Notes: generated by a model from the sequence alone, not told the origin. Shown: positions 38,840-49,014, counted from the first letter of the stretch. The stretch is DNA of 64,000 nt from UBA2211 sp049302755 (GCA_049302755.1 JBAQMK010000004.1:1-64000), one strand, 5' to 3'. Numbers and translations are program-made.

Positions 38840-40360
38840 TTATTTTAATTTATTGATTGCTTCGTCAATTCTTTTGATAGTTTTCTCTTTGCCTAAAACA
38901 AAAGCTATTTCCATTGGCCCAGCGGAATTCTTTTTTCCAGACAAAGCGGCACGCAAAGGCCACAATAGATTACCTCTATTGGTAAGCTTGTTCGCCTCTT
39001 CCAGCAATTCTTTTTCCAGATTTTCTTTATTAAATTCGATATTAGAAATAATCTCTTTGGCTTTATTCAATGAATCAATAATTTCTAAATTACTCATCTC
39101 TTTCCATTTTAATAAATCGGCAGAATAATCTAATTCTTTTTTAAAACAGAAATCAATTAATTCCACAATCTCGGAAATCTTTTTCAATCTTTCGTGATAC
39201 AGAGCAACCATCTTTTCAATTTCTTCAAGATGAATTTCTTCTCCGGTTTCAATAATTGAATATTTTTCTACGGCAATCTCTTTAATTAAATCTGCTTTGA
39301 TTAAATAAGGAACGCATTTAAGAGTTAAATCATACAGTGACATTTTGCGAATATAGAAACCATTTATCCAGTCTAATTTATCAACATTGAAAATAGCGGC
39401 CGACTTCTGTATTTTTTCAATTGAAAAATCGGAAATCAATTCGTCAAAAGAATAAATTTCTTTTTCGGTTCCCGGATTCCAGCCCAAGAAAGCAATAAAG
39501 TTTAATATTGCCTCTGGCAAATATCCTTCATCTTTATAATCAATCAAAGATGTCTTACTCGTTCTTTTGGATAACTTCTTCTTGTCCGTTCCCAATATTA
39601 AGGCTAAGTGAGCATACTTTGGTTCTTCAAAATCCAAAGCACGAATAATCAAAATCTGCTTGGGAGTATTGGGAATATGGTCTTCTCCGCGAATAACATG
39701 AGTGATTTCCATTTCCACATCATCAACCGCACAGGTAAAATTAAACAGAGCATTATCCAAATCTTTGGCTAAAACAAAATCTCCCATGGTTTCGGTATTG
39801 ACCTCGATTTCTCCTCTGATTAAATCATTAAAAGAAACCTTAGTATCAATCGGAGTCCTGAAACGAATAACCGAAGGTCTTCCCTCTTTTAAATATTTCT
39901 CTACGGTTTCTTTGGGTAAATCTCGGCATGCTCCTCGATAGACCGGAGATTCACCAAGCGACATTAAATGCTGTTTCTGAGCCTCCACCTCTTCTTTAGA
40001 ACAGAAACAGTAATAGGCATGGCCGTCTTTCAGCATCTGCTCTAAATATTTTCTATATATCCCCTTTCTTTCGCTTTGCCTGTAGGGGGCATGTTCTCCG
40101 ATATAATCTCCCGAATTAACAACCGGACCTTCGTCCCAATCAATTCCCATCCAGTTTAGACCCATCAATAATTCATCTTCCCATTCTTTTTTAGATCTCT
40201 CCAAATCAGTATCTTCAATTCTTAAAATAAACGTTCCTTTATTTTTTCTGGCAAAAAGAAAAGGAAATAAAGCCGTTCTGATTGTTCCAATATGAAGATG
40301 CCCGGTCGGAGACGGTGCAAATCTGGTCCTTATTCTTTTTTCTTCTTTTTTGGCAATCAT
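38840..40360 (-). CDS. gltX: Glutamyl-tRNA synthetase (probably non-discriminating)
   Basis: 506 residues. Class I motifs: HIGH-like RFAPSPTGHLHIGTIRTALF and KMSKS-like KKLSKR; Rossmann core FILRIEDTDLERS and a zinc region with CFCSKEE...CRDLP. Charging of tRNA-Gln as well as tRNA-Glu is inferred from the presence of GatCAB and absence of GlnRS in the window. The C-terminal helical domain binds the anticodon. Four bases from murG. Confidence 0.96.
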   Translation of the reverse strand: MIAKKEEKRIRTRFAPSPTGHLHIGTIRTALFPFLFARKNKGTFILRIEDTDLERSKKEWEDELLMGLNWMGIDWDEGPVVNSGDYIGEHAPYRQSERKGIYRKYLEQMLKDGHAYYCFCSKEEVEAQKQHLMSLGESPVYRGACRDLPKETVEKYLKEGRPSVIRFRTPIDTKVSFNDLIRGEIEVNTETMGDFVLAKDLDNALFNFTCAVDDVEMEITHVIRGEDHIPNTPKQILIIRALDFEEPKYAHLALILGTDKKKLSKRTSKTSLIDYKDEGYLPEAILNFIAFLGWNPGTEKEIYSFDELISDFSIEKIQKSAAIFNVDKLDWINGFYIRKMSLYDLTLKCVPYLIKADLIKEIAVEKYSIIETGEEIHLEEIEKMVALYHERLKKISEIVELIDFCFKKELDYSADLLKWKEMSNLEIIDSLNKAKEIISNIEFNKENLEKELLEEANKLTNRGNLLWPLRAALSGKKNSAGPMEIAFVLGKEKTIKRIDEAINKLK

Positions 40361-40363
40361 ATA

Positions 40364-41482
40364 TTATGCTAAGAAATCTAACACATATCTGGCGATAATA
40401 ATAGCTGCGTACGGTTTAGAGAAAAGCTCCGCTCCCCGGCTCATCGTTTCTTTGTCTTCCTTGAAAATATCTTTTAATTTTTCAAAAAAGAAATGAGGAG
40501 TAAAATTGCCTTCTTCTAATACCAAACAAGCGCCGTTTTTAGCGTAGGAATAAGCATTTCTTACCTGATGGTTCTGAGCGGCATTCGGAAGAGGTATTAA
40601 AATACTGGGTTTTTTTAATAAAGCTATTTCAAATATTGTTCCGGCTCCAGCCCGGGCGACGATACATTCCGCAACAGCATAGGCTAAAGTCAATTCTTTT
40701 TCATCTAAAAAGAACATCGGATGATAATATCTTAATAATTTCTCATCGATCATCGCCATAGATTCATTTTTCACTCTTTTGAATCCTTCTATTCCGGTTT
40801 GATGAATAATCTCAAAATCCTGAAGTGCGTCGACTAAAACATTTAAAACAACTTCGTTTACTTTCTCGCTACCCTGCGATCCTCCTAAAATCAAAACGAC
40901 CGGCTTTTCTCCGCTTAAATTAAACAAAGTCTTGGCTTCTTCTTTATTGCCGAGGGTTAAGACACTCCTTACCGGGTTCCCGCTTTCAATCATCTTGTCT
41001 TTAGGAAAATCTTCTATTTCGGAAGCCGGAAAAGAAACAAATATTTTCTCCGAAAGCTTGCCTCCTATTTTATTAGCCAATCCCGCTACAACATCTGATT
41101 CATGCATAAAAATCGGGATTCTTAAAATCCATCCGGCAACAATCACCGGGAATGAACCGAATCCTCCCTTGCTCACAATCACATCGGGAGCGATAAAAAA
41201 CATTATTACAAAAGCTTGAAAAATTCCGAAAGGAATTTTAATTAAAACATCTATGATATTGGCAAAAAAAGCACCGATAGAAAAATATCTTCTTAATTTT
41301 CCGGAAGAAATATAATAGGCTTTAATCTTCGCCTGAGGCAAAAAAGTATTGGAAGTAAAATCAGAGGATCCGATATACTCTAAAATCAAATTAGTATCTC
41401 TTTTTCTCATTTCTTCAGCAATGGCGATAATGGGAAAAATGTGTCCGCCTGTTCCTCCTCCTGTAAACAATATTCTTTTCAT
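40364..41482 (-). CDS. murG: UDP-GlcNAc:undecaprenyl-PP-MurNAc-pentapeptide transferase MurG
   Basis: 372 residues. GT-B glycosyltransferase making lipid II at the inner face of the membrane. N-terminal glycine loop FTGGGTGGHIFPIIAIAEEM, HESDVVAGLANK, second glycine loop LILGGSQGSEKVN and AGAGTIFEIALLKKPSILIPL are all present. Directly upstream of gltX and downstream of the response regulator at 41525. Confidence 0.95.
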   Translation of the reverse strand: MKRILFTGGGTGGHIFPIIAIAEEMRKRDTNLILEYIGSSDFTSNTFLPQAKIKAYYISSGKLRRYFSIGAFFANIIDVLIKIPFGIFQAFVIMFFIAPDVIVSKGGFGSFPVIVAGWILRIPIFMHESDVVAGLANKIGGKLSEKIFVSFPASEIEDFPKDKMIESGNPVRSVLTLGNKEEAKTLFNLSGEKPVVLILGGSQGSEKVNEVVLNVLVDALQDFEIIHQTGIEGFKRVKNESMAMIDEKLLRYYHPMFFLDEKELTLAYAVAECIVARAGAGTIFEIALLKKPSILIPLPNAAQNHQVRNAYSYAKNGACLVLEEGNFTPHFFFEKLKDIFKEDKETMSRGAELFSKPYAAIIIARYVLDFLA

Positions 41483-41510
41483 ACATTAAATATATCATTT
41501 TTAGGCTTTA

Positions 41511-41534
41511 AAACAAGTGGCTCTCTACTTGTTT
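41511..41534 (-). terminator. Terminator overlapping the 41525 gene stop
   Basis: Eight-base-pair hairpin AAACAAGT/ACTTGTTT; the TAG stop of the response-regulator gene lies at its 5' arm, and TTTTAAAG follows on the minus strand. Confidence 0.6.
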
Positions 41535-41920
41535 TTGTAGAGTTTGATAATTTGCTCCACCACCTCTAAAACCTCCTTGGTGGTGCAGTCGCGTTTGAAC
41601 ATAAAGGCAGCCGCTCCAAATTCTTTGTATTTTTTACGGTCTTCCGAGCTATCAAGATTGCTGAAAACTATTACCGGAATATTTTTAGTGTCCGGATTAC
41701 TCTTAACTTTTTTTAAATACTCATAGCCCTGTTCGGCGATAACATTGTCCGGCTTAGGAATAACGATATCCAATAAAACAATATCCGGCTTTTCCAATTC
41801 GGTTAAATTCAGCGCTTTTTGGATATCAAAAGTGGTTATGAATTCATATCCATTTTTCTGAAAAACATCTCGATAGATATCGACTAACGGTTTTTCCTCA
41901 TCGATAAAAAGTACTTTCAT
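41525..41920 (-). CDS. Response regulator, receiver domain only
   Basis: 131 residues. CheY-like fold: acidic pair in FIDEEKPLVD, phospho-acceptor Asp in KPDIVLLDIVIPKP, Ser/Thr in VIVFSNLDSSEDR and Lys in AAFMFKRDCT. No output domain. A slightly long loop (KPDNVIAEQGYEYL) follows the Asp. It is four bases downstream of the histidine kinase gene, its likely partner. Such stand-alone receivers act through protein contacts or as phosphate sinks. Confidence 0.88.
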   Translation of the reverse strand: MKVLFIDEEKPLVDIYRDVFQKNGYEFITTFDIQKALNLTELEKPDIVLLDIVIPKPDNVIAEQGYEYLKKVKSNPDTKNIPVIVFSNLDSSEDRKKYKEFGAAAFMFKRDCTTKEVLEVVEQIIKLYKNK

Positions 41921-41924
41921 ATTT

Positions 41925-44162
41925 TTAAAATATTTCTATTTTATTTGGCTTATTAACTAAAACCTTAGTTTCTTCTTGATTTTTATAAATCGGAACCGTA
42001 AAGCTGAAAGTAGTCCCCTGGTTTTCTCCTTTACTATAGAAAGATATTTCTCCTCCGTTTCCTTCAACAATCTTTTTAGCAACATATAATCCAAGACCCG
42101 AACCATTAGGATTCATTTTTAAAGCACTGGAACTTCTTGAAAATTTTTGAAAAATCTTGATGCGGTCTTCCTCGGATATCCCCGCCCCGGTATCTTTTAC
42201 ATTAATTTTCAAAAAATCATTATCCAATTCATATGAAACAACAATTTTTCCTTTATAAGTATAATTGACGGCATTATCCAAAAGATTGGAAATAACGTGG
42301 GTTATTTTCTGCAAATCACACCAGACATCGGGAATTTTAAAATCGGGTTTTTCAACTTCTAATTTTAATTTTCTTGTTTTAACATTATTTAATTCTTTCT
42401 TCTCTTTTATCATCTTCATTACCAAAGAAGACATGCTAACTTTTTCAGGCTCCATTTTCATTTTCTCTCCTTCCAATTTGTAAGCATCCCAAAAAGCGGA
42501 CACGGTATCGATAATTCTGTCTAATCCAGATTCAATAATCGGAATGGCTTTTTCCGGAGGATAATCTCCATCCCTCATCATGGAAAAATAACCTCTCATA
42601 ATTGATAAAGGCGTATTTAACTGATGATTGACCACTCTTAAAAAGTCTGACTTCATATTAAGCAACTCCTGCAGGTATTCTTTTTGCTTTTCAATATTTT
42701 TTGTCTGTTCGTCAACTTTATTCTTCAATGTTTTTCCGAACTCTTCAATCTCCTTGTACTGTCTGGCATTTTCTATCGCAATACTGGCCTGCTTTGACAA
42801 AATATCCAATAATTTCAAATCTTCATCGGTATAGGCATCGCCGGAAATCTTCGAACCCAAAACAATAATTCCAATCAGTTTTTTATTAGACATCAAAGGT
42901 AAGCATAGAGCGGCTTCGATTTCTCTCATGTGAATATAAAGGCGGAGTAAGTTCTTCTCGTCTTTTTTATCCCCTTCATTGGAAAGGATTATCAATTCAT
43001 CGCTCACCAAAGGCTTTTGGGTCTTGGCAAGATATTTAGTTAAAAAATTATCCTGCACCAAAGAGATGCCGTTTTTTTCATTAAAACCGATAACCTTGGC
43101 AATTTGATATTTTATCGGATTCTCTTTTGTATTCACCAATAAAACTCCGGCTTTATCCAGTTGCATCGTATCTTTAATCGTATCGACGATCAATTTAATA
43201 ATTTTATCCAAATCAATATAATTATTTAATTGAGCAATCAATCTGTTTATCGTTTCCTGATAATTATATAACGATACAAAAAGATATTTATTGGCAAAAA
43301 CTCTCACCGCCCGGTCAATGCTGTAGAAAAACCAAACAAATGACGGCGCCAAGATAATACCGAAAGCATAAGAAGCGCTGTTAAAGACTCCGCCGAAAGT
43401 ACGATTGTAAAAACCAATAATGGCGTAAAAAGCAATATAAGTAAAAAAGGAAACCATGAGATAAATGAATATTTTTTGAACCACTACTCTAATATCCATC
43501 AAGCGATACCTCACCATCGCATAAAATAAAATAAAAACATAAAGTGAAGTGATAACATTTCCAAACGGCAAGATGTTTACATTATACCAAAGGAAAAAAT
43601 TGGTTGCCCCGCCCAAGAAACCGATAATCGTTCCGACAATAATGTATCTTATCTGATACTGCTTAAGGCTGTTGGAACGGGAATAATTTCTGATTAATTC
43701 AATCAATCCGAATCCGACCAATCCGCCGTACGAAACTAAAAGATATATCGAATAAAGAATTCCAGCCTTGGGCCAAAAATCAAAAACCAATATTTTCTCC
43801 ACGTCTTTTATAAATAAAGGAGAAAAAGAAAAAGACAAAAATACTAATGTGGCGATATAGCCAAACCAAAGAACTATCTTTGCTTTAATAGTTTTAATGT
43901 CTAAAAATGATAAAACCCAATGTAAATAAAACACGGGAATAAAAGTTGAACCGATGGAAAGTAATCTAGTATAAAGCAGGGCCGTATCATGGTCAGTCGA
44001 TACCTGCCAGAGAAAATAAAAGAGCGACCAGAAAAAAACTGCGCCGCTCAATAAAATAAAAGTATAATTGGTTGTATTCTTACGATTCTTAAAAAATATT
44101 AAAGACCCGAGCGTTAAGCTCGTAATCGCATTAATTAAAGCTGCTAAGGCATAAAAAGTCAT
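41925..44162 (-). CDS. Membrane sensor histidine kinase (7TM - GAF - HisKA - HATPase)
   Basis: 745 residues. N-terminal seven-helix sensor region (~1-240), linker helix, GAF domain (~315-470, LDKAGVLLVNTKENP, LCLPLMSNKKLIGIIVLGSK-like), coiled coil (~475-505), HisKA with the phospho-His in LRVVNHQLNTPLSIMRGYFS, and a HATPase domain with N box VISNLLDNAVNYTYK, G1 KDTGAGISEEDR and G2 GSGLGLYVAKKIVEGNGG. A complete kinase. Signal unknown; the 7TM region resembles His_kinase_N of CPR and archaeal-type sensors. Upstream neighbour is a methyltransferase. Confidence 0.92.
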   Translation of the reverse strand: MTFYALAALINAITSLTLGSLIFFKNRKNTTNYTFILLSGAVFFWSLFYFLWQVSTDHDTALLYTRLLSIGSTFIPVFYLHWVLSFLDIKTIKAKIVLWFGYIATLVFLSFSFSPLFIKDVEKILVFDFWPKAGILYSIYLLVSYGGLVGFGLIELIRNYSRSNSLKQYQIRYIIVGTIIGFLGGATNFFLWYNVNILPFGNVITSLYVFILFYAMVRYRLMDIRVVVQKIFIYLMVSFFTYIAFYAIIGFYNRTFGGVFNSASYAFGIILAPSFVWFFYSIDRAVRVFANKYLFVSLYNYQETINRLIAQLNNYIDLDKIIKLIVDTIKDTMQLDKAGVLLVNTKENPIKYQIAKVIGFNEKNGISLVQDNFLTKYLAKTQKPLVSDELIILSNEGDKKDEKNLLRLYIHMREIEAALCLPLMSNKKLIGIIVLGSKISGDAYTDEDLKLLDILSKQASIAIENARQYKEIEEFGKTLKNKVDEQTKNIEKQKEYLQELLNMKSDFLRVVNHQLNTPLSIMRGYFSMMRDGDYPPEKAIPIIESGLDRIIDTVSAFWDAYKLEGEKMKMEPEKVSMSSLVMKMIKEKKELNNVKTRKLKLEVEKPDFKIPDVWCDLQKITHVISNLLDNAVNYTYKGKIVVSYELDNDFLKINVKDTGAGISEEDRIKIFQKFSRSSSALKMNPNGSGLGLYVAKKIVEGNGGEISFYSKGENQGTTFSFTVPIYKNQEETKVLVNKPNKIEIF

Positions 44163-44190
44163 ATTCTTAATACTTTTGCCATATATTTAT

Positions 44191-45156
44191 TTAACTTTTC
44201 TTGGCCACCAATAATCCGTGAACTTTTAACGGCTCGTAAATTAATCTATATTCAGTGAAGCCAGCTTTTTTGGCAACGTCGCCTAAACCTTCCGGACGAC
44301 GATAAACCATTGGCCAGTTAATCACCCATTTCAAAAAATGCTGTTCGATATTCGGATGGATATTGCAAGTGATTAAAAAACCATTCGGCTCCAATATGTC
44401 TCTAATCTTGCTAACTACGGAAATCGCCTCTTCTTGACTGATATAATCCAAAAACCCTATCATCTCGACTATTTGCGGTTTGAATTCGCGACACAAATCG
44501 AACATATCGTAAATGCTTCCTTTATACATTTCTATCTGATCTTCCACTCCATAATGCTTGGCAAACACTTTGGCTCTCTCGATCGCACCGCCGTCAATAT
44601 CTACAAATTTTGCCCTGATAATTTTGTTTTTAGCTTTAGCTTCGGCGATTATTTCAATTGCTGATTCGGCCGAACCGCAAGCCAACGATACAAGCCTTAT
44701 CTCCCCCCCTTTATCTACTTTTGAAACAGCTTTACTTAATTCATCTTTGATAAGCTTAAGGCGATTACGAAGCCCCTGGCAATTCAATCCAAACCAATAA
44801 AAATCATCGAGTAATCCGCCGAGAGTTCTTTTAGGAGGATATGGATGATTATAAACTATTTCCATTGCTCTCCAGGTGGTAGCGTATTCTTTCACCTTTC
44901 TACTTTCTTTTCCTAGTCCATCAAAAAAAATAGAATTTATTTTGGGTTGTCCCAGTCCGAGCATTTTATAAACCTGCTTCTTAAGCATCACGTAAAAAGT
45001 AATCAACCACATAAAAGGCAGAGACAAAACATACGGCGCGGGGCAATTTTCATATCGATCACTCCTCACGGTAAGATACGGCTTCTTAATCGTTTCTATT
45101 TCCGGAGCTTTCGGAACCGAAGCAATTTCTATCTTAACAGGTTTTTTATTATGCAT
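44191..45156 (-). CDS. Class I SAM-dependent methyltransferase
   Basis: 321 residues. SAM-binding motif I LVSLACGSAESAIEIIAEAK (about 153-172), motif II IIRAKFVDIDGGAIERAK and VEMIGFLDYIS before the post-motif LEPNGFLITCN. The N-terminal third is basic, with a hydrophobic stretch (VLSLPFMWLITFYVMLKK) that could attach to membrane. Substrate unknown; the motif LDDFYWFGLNCQGLRNRL hints at a cyclopropane- or lipid-type enzyme but this is weak. Confidence 0.8.
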   Translation of the reverse strand: MHNKKPVKIEIASVPKAPEIETIKKPYLTVRSDRYENCPAPYVLSLPFMWLITFYVMLKKQVYKMLGLGQPKINSIFFDGLGKESRKVKEYATTWRAMEIVYNHPYPPKRTLGGLLDDFYWFGLNCQGLRNRLKLIKDELSKAVSKVDKGGEIRLVSLACGSAESAIEIIAEAKAKNKIIRAKFVDIDGGAIERAKVFAKHYGVEDQIEMYKGSIYDMFDLCREFKPQIVEMIGFLDYISQEEAISVVSKIRDILEPNGFLITCNIHPNIEQHFLKWVINWPMVYRRPEGLGDVAKKAGFTEYRLIYEPLKVHGLLVAKKS

Positions 45157-45212
45157 ATGTTTATATTAAAATTATTATAACAATTTAGTATTTCTTTGTA
45201 AAACAAAATAGC

Positions 45213-46301
45213 TTATCTCTTAGCATATTGAGAGATATTTAATAAAACTCCGCAAGCGATCAACTCCATCATCAAATGAGAACCGCCGTAACTGATAAAA
45301 GGCAAAGGAATTCCGGTTAAGGGAACAACTCCGATCATCGCTCCGATATTTACCAAAGTTTGAACAATAAACCAGGAACCGATACCAATCGCCATCAATC
45401 TTAAATATTCATCATTAATTCTTTTTCCTAAAGACAAAGAAGCGATAAAAAAAGCAAAAAATAAAGCGATTAAAACAACGCAACCAATAAAACCGGTTTC
45501 TTCGGCAAAAATAGCAAAAATAGAATCAGAAATTGATTGCGGAACAAAGCCAAACTTTTGAACGCTTAATCCCAAACCCGAACCGGTGACTCCTCCCGAA
45601 CCGACCGAAATCAAAGCTTGATTAATGTGATAGCTAGTTCCTAGAGTGTCGGTTTCTGGATGAAGAAAAGAGGTAACTCTTTTAAGTCTGTACGGTTCAG
45701 AAAAAATTAATCCGGCAAATCCCACAATAGCGCTCACCCCAATTAATAGCGTTTGTTTAATCGGAGTTTTAGAACAAAAAAACATTATCATCATGGTAGA
45801 AAAAAGAACAATCAAAGTTCCCATATCTTTTTGGAAATACAAAGCTGCACAAACTAAAACCAAAAGAATAATGAAAGCGGTAAATTTATTCCTCGCCTTC
45901 TCACTATTCAAAATAACGGCCAAATAAATAATGCAGGCTAATTTCATTATCTCCGATGGTTGAATGCTCGTAAAACCCAAATTAAGCCATCTGGTGGCAC
46001 CTAATTGAGTCGTGCTCAATCCCGGAACAAAGACTAAAAGCATTAGAATCACCGCGGCAATAAAAATAAGAAAACTCCATTTCTTGATTCCGTGCAAAGA
46101 AATTTTAAAAGCAACAAAAGCCAGAATCAATCCGGGCAGCAATCCCCATAATAATTGATGAAATAAATAGTAATTAGGATTATTGGTCAACTTTAATGAT
46201 AACGGCGTTGATGAAGTAGCCAGGGCTAAAATTCCCATTACAATCAAGAGAATTATAATCACCAAAAGACTTACATCAAATGTCTTCTTTGCTTTTATCA
46301 T
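45213..46301 (-). CDS. ftsW: Lipid II polymerase FtsW/RodA (SEDS family)
   Basis: 362 residues, about ten transmembrane helices. SEDS motifs: GATRWLNLGFTSIQPSEIMK, FLHPETDTLGTSYHINQAL, GSGGVTGSGLGLSVQKFGFVP (near 220) and FISYGGSHLMMELIACGVLL. Polymerises glycan strands with a class B PBP. Its location after murD fits FtsW; RodA remains possible. Overlaps murD by four bases. Confidence 0.92.
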   Translation of the reverse strand: MIKAKKTFDVSLLVIIILLIVMGILALATSSTPLSLKLTNNPNYYLFHQLLWGLLPGLILAFVAFKISLHGIKKWSFLIFIAAVILMLLVFVPGLSTTQLGATRWLNLGFTSIQPSEIMKLACIIYLAVILNSEKARNKFTAFIILLVLVCAALYFQKDMGTLIVLFSTMMIMFFCSKTPIKQTLLIGVSAIVGFAGLIFSEPYRLKRVTSFLHPETDTLGTSYHINQALISVGSGGVTGSGLGLSVQKFGFVPQSISDSIFAIFAEETGFIGCVVLIALFFAFFIASLSLGKRINDEYLRLMAIGIGSWFIVQTLVNIGAMIGVVPLTGIPLPFISYGGSHLMMELIACGVLLNISQYAKR

Positions 46302-47608
46302 TTAAAATCCTTAATATATTTTTTAAATAAATCTCCTCTTTCTTTGTAGTCTCTGAAGACACCGAAACTGGGCGAGGCCGGAGACAAAAGACATATTTTA
46401 TTTTTTGAAGTTATTTGAAAACATTTATCAACCACGTCTTTCATGTTATCAAAACTAAAATGCCTGACCTTGCCTTTCTTTTTTTCAATCTCTTTCAAAA
46501 TCTTTTCTCCGGAAACAGGAAGTAAAATCAAATTCTTAACATTGCTTTTAATTATTCTATCCGCCAATTTATCAAACTTAATTCCCCTATCAAATCCTCC
46601 GACAATCAGAGTCTCGACGTCATAGCCTAAAGAATCCAAGGCGAAAATTGCCGCTTCGGGAATTGTGGAAATCGAATCGTCGTAGAATCTGATTCCTTTT
46701 TTCTCGCCAACAAATTCCAATCGGTGTTCCGGCCTTTTAAACTTTTTAAAAGCTTTGATAATTTTCTCTTCTTTGATTTCCATTATCTTGGCGACGTTTA
46801 AAACCGCGATCAAATTATCAAGATGAGTAATTTCCAAAAATCCTTGGTTGTCTTTTAAAAATTTAGAAAAATCAAGAGAATTGATCTCAATTTTCTTTGA
46901 TTTAGCTTTTTTAGCCAAATCGCTTATTTCTTTAATCTTAGGATTAAAAATAAAATAATCATTCTTCTTTTGGTACTTAACGATATTTGTTTTAGCCGAG
47001 AAATATTCCTTAAAACTTTTATAATAATCCAAATGCTCGGGGTAAATATTTAAAAATACAGCAATATGAGGACTCTCTTCCAAGCTCTGTAATTGATGAG
47101 AAGATAACTCGTAGACGAAAACATCATTCTTTTTAGCGGTTAAAAGAAAAGATAATGAAGGAGTTTCAATATTTCCCACGAGATATGCTTTCAATCCCGC
47201 TTCTTTTAAAACCGAATAAATCAAAGACGAAGTAGTGCTTTTACCCTTGGTTCCCGTTACTCCAATAATCATCGAGGGGCAATTATCGAAAAATAAATCC
47301 GTCTGTCCCGTTACTTTTGTTTTTTGGCTTAAATATTTTTTAATACTCGCGAAAGATATTCCCGGAGATTTTAGGACAACATCAAATCCTTTAATGCTTT
47401 TCAAATAATCTTCTCCTAAAAACACTTCAACGTTCTTGTCATTCAACAGTTTCCTTGTCTTTAAATCCATTTCTTCAAATTTTTTCTTGTCCGCAACGAA
47501 TAATTTCTTTTTAGGAAACTTTTTCCTTAGAAAAACAAAAGAATCGGCACCTTCCCTGCCTATTCCCAAAATTAAAACCTTTTTCTTTTCTAAAGAATTA
47601 ATTTTCAT
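46298..47608 (-). CDS. murD: UDP-MurNAc-L-Ala-glutamate ligase MurD
   Basis: 436 residues. Mur ligase with N-terminal UDP-binding domain, ATP site VTGTKGKSTTSSLIYSVLKE (about 118-137), central motif ELSSHQLQSL and IYPEHLDYY, and the C-terminal domain with PEHRLEFVGEKKGIRFYDDS. The standard enzyme adds D-Glu. Because a murL-like epimerase gene lies directly upstream and no murI is seen in the window, this protein may be of the MurD2 type that adds L-Glu; that is inference. Confidence 0.93.
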   Translation of the reverse strand: MKINSLEKKKVLILGIGREGADSFVFLRKKFPKKKLFVADKKKFEEMDLKTRKLLNDKNVEVFLGEDYLKSIKGFDVVLKSPGISFASIKKYLSQKTKVTGQTDLFFDNCPSMIIGVTGTKGKSTTSSLIYSVLKEAGLKAYLVGNIETPSLSFLLTAKKNDVFVYELSSHQLQSLEESPHIAVFLNIYPEHLDYYKSFKEYFSAKTNIVKYQKKNDYFIFNPKIKEISDLAKKAKSKKIEINSLDFSKFLKDNQGFLEITHLDNLIAVLNVAKIMEIKEEKIIKAFKKFKRPEHRLEFVGEKKGIRFYDDSISTIPEAAIFALDSLGYDVETLIVGGFDRGIKFDKLADRIIKSNVKNLILLPVSGEKILKEIEKKKGKVRHFSFDNMKDVVDKCFQITSKNKICLLSPASPSFGVFRDYKERGDLFKKYIKDFK

Positions 47609-47670
47609 TAGATATAATTTAACATATTTAAGGTATAAAAAAAAGACCTGTCAAACTAAATATCCCTGCT

Positions 47671-49014
47671 CTAATCTTTGAAATAATCGGGTATAAAGTT
47701 CTTTTTGTTCCAAAAATCCATTACCTCAAGAGATATCTTTCCCCAGTCGTCATGCTTAGGCAAAATATTCTTCTCAAAGTATTTCAATAACAACGGCAAT
47801 TCCGGAGACTTTTTATAAGCTAAATACAAAGCCACCAAAGCTTCTTTTCTGGTTCCGACGCATTCAAACGGTTTTACCTCCTTCTCCCCGATTAATTCTT
47901 TCAAAATCGGCAACAATTCTTTTTTCTCAAACAAGTCTTCGTTAAAAATAGAAATCAATTCTTCTTTGGGTAAAAAAGGATAAAGAACCATATAAACGAA
48001 TAAACACTTGGGACATGCTCCGCACCATTTTCCGGTTTTCTTTTTCGTTCCCGAATTGGTCTTCTGCGATTCATTGCAGCTTAAAAATACGGGGAAGTAA
48101 TTTTTCATGTATGAGAAAATACGAGCAATCTGCAACTCATACATTAGTCTCAAAATACTGAAATATTCTAAACTATCAACTAAATAATCGGAACAGTATT
48201 TTCTGAATTTCTTTTCAAAATCATAGGTCTTGGAATATTGATGGTTTATCTCGCGCCCCAACCATTTAACATTTCCTTCGTCAGAACTGTTTTCATTAGA
48301 AAAAACAATATACTTTTTGTTAAACAAAATAGAAACCAAGACGGTTAAGAAGGACAAATAAGCCACAAAAGGAGTGTGTCCGTTCAAATATCCTTTTCGG
48401 TTTAACTCCAATAGTTTTTCTTCAATCTTTCTTTCGGCCACGATCATTTTAGAATATCCGGACACCTTAAACATTTCTTCGATGTTTGAATTAGGATTTA
48501 AAGCAAAACAATCAACGTCTTTTTTGAATTTCTTCATCAATTCCAAAGTCACGGCCGAATCCTTGCCTCCACCAATCGGAATCAAAATTCCATTCTTAGT
48601 CACCTTTCCTTTTTTAAACAATGATTTGCCGAGAGAAACAATTTCCACAAAATCAGGTTTAATAAAATCAATTTTGTTTTCGTAGAAAAACTGGCCCATA
48701 CCGTTTAATAAAACATCTTTAAACCATTCAATCTGCTTTTTGTCCAATTTGCCGGCTTTAACGATTATCTTTTTTGAACAAGTTGCTTTCCAATAAGAAA
48801 ACATTTCAATCATTCCCAAATTGAAAACCAAATTATCCAAAATATGCTTATCAATCTTCCTCACCAAAACATCTTTAATTATGACCGACGGATTATATTC
48901 CAGTTCCCCGTTCTTAAAACAAAAAGAAAGGTGAAAATCTTTTCCCTTTAATTCCCAAGCATAACTTTCATATACAAACTCCGGATACTTTTTTCTTAAT
49001 TCTTTAAATGTCAT
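47671..49014 (-). CDS. murL: MurL-like UDP-MurNAc-L-Ala-L-Glu epimerase
   Basis: 447 residues. A PP-loop ATPase signature IPIGGGKDSAVTLELMKKF (about 150-168), VFSNENSSDEGNVKWLG and the Cys pair in KWCGACPKCLFVYMVL match my knowledge of MurL, described in Xanthomonas: MurD2 adds L-Glu to UDP-MurNAc-L-Ala and MurL epimerises it with ATP to D-Glu, replacing glutamate racemase. The ATG at 49014 overlaps mraY by four bases; the frame extends further upstream but inside mraY. Position between mraY and murD supports a murein role. An alternative is another PP-loop ligase. Confidence 0.8.
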   Translation of the reverse strand: MTFKELRKKYPEFVYESYAWELKGKDFHLSFCFKNGELEYNPSVIIKDVLVRKIDKHILDNLVFNLGMIEMFSYWKATCSKKIIVKAGKLDKKQIEWFKDVLLNGMGQFFYENKIDFIKPDFVEIVSLGKSLFKKGKVTKNGILIPIGGGKDSAVTLELMKKFKKDVDCFALNPNSNIEEMFKVSGYSKMIVAERKIEEKLLELNRKGYLNGHTPFVAYLSFLTVLVSILFNKKYIVFSNENSSDEGNVKWLGREINHQYSKTYDFEKKFRKYCSDYLVDSLEYFSILRLMYELQIARIFSYMKNYFPVFLSCNESQKTNSGTKKKTGKWCGACPKCLFVYMVLYPFLPKEELISIFNEDLFEKKELLPILKELIGEKEVKPFECVGTRKEALVALYLAYKKSPELPLLLKYFEKNILPKHDDWGKISLEVMDFWNKKNFIPDYFKD

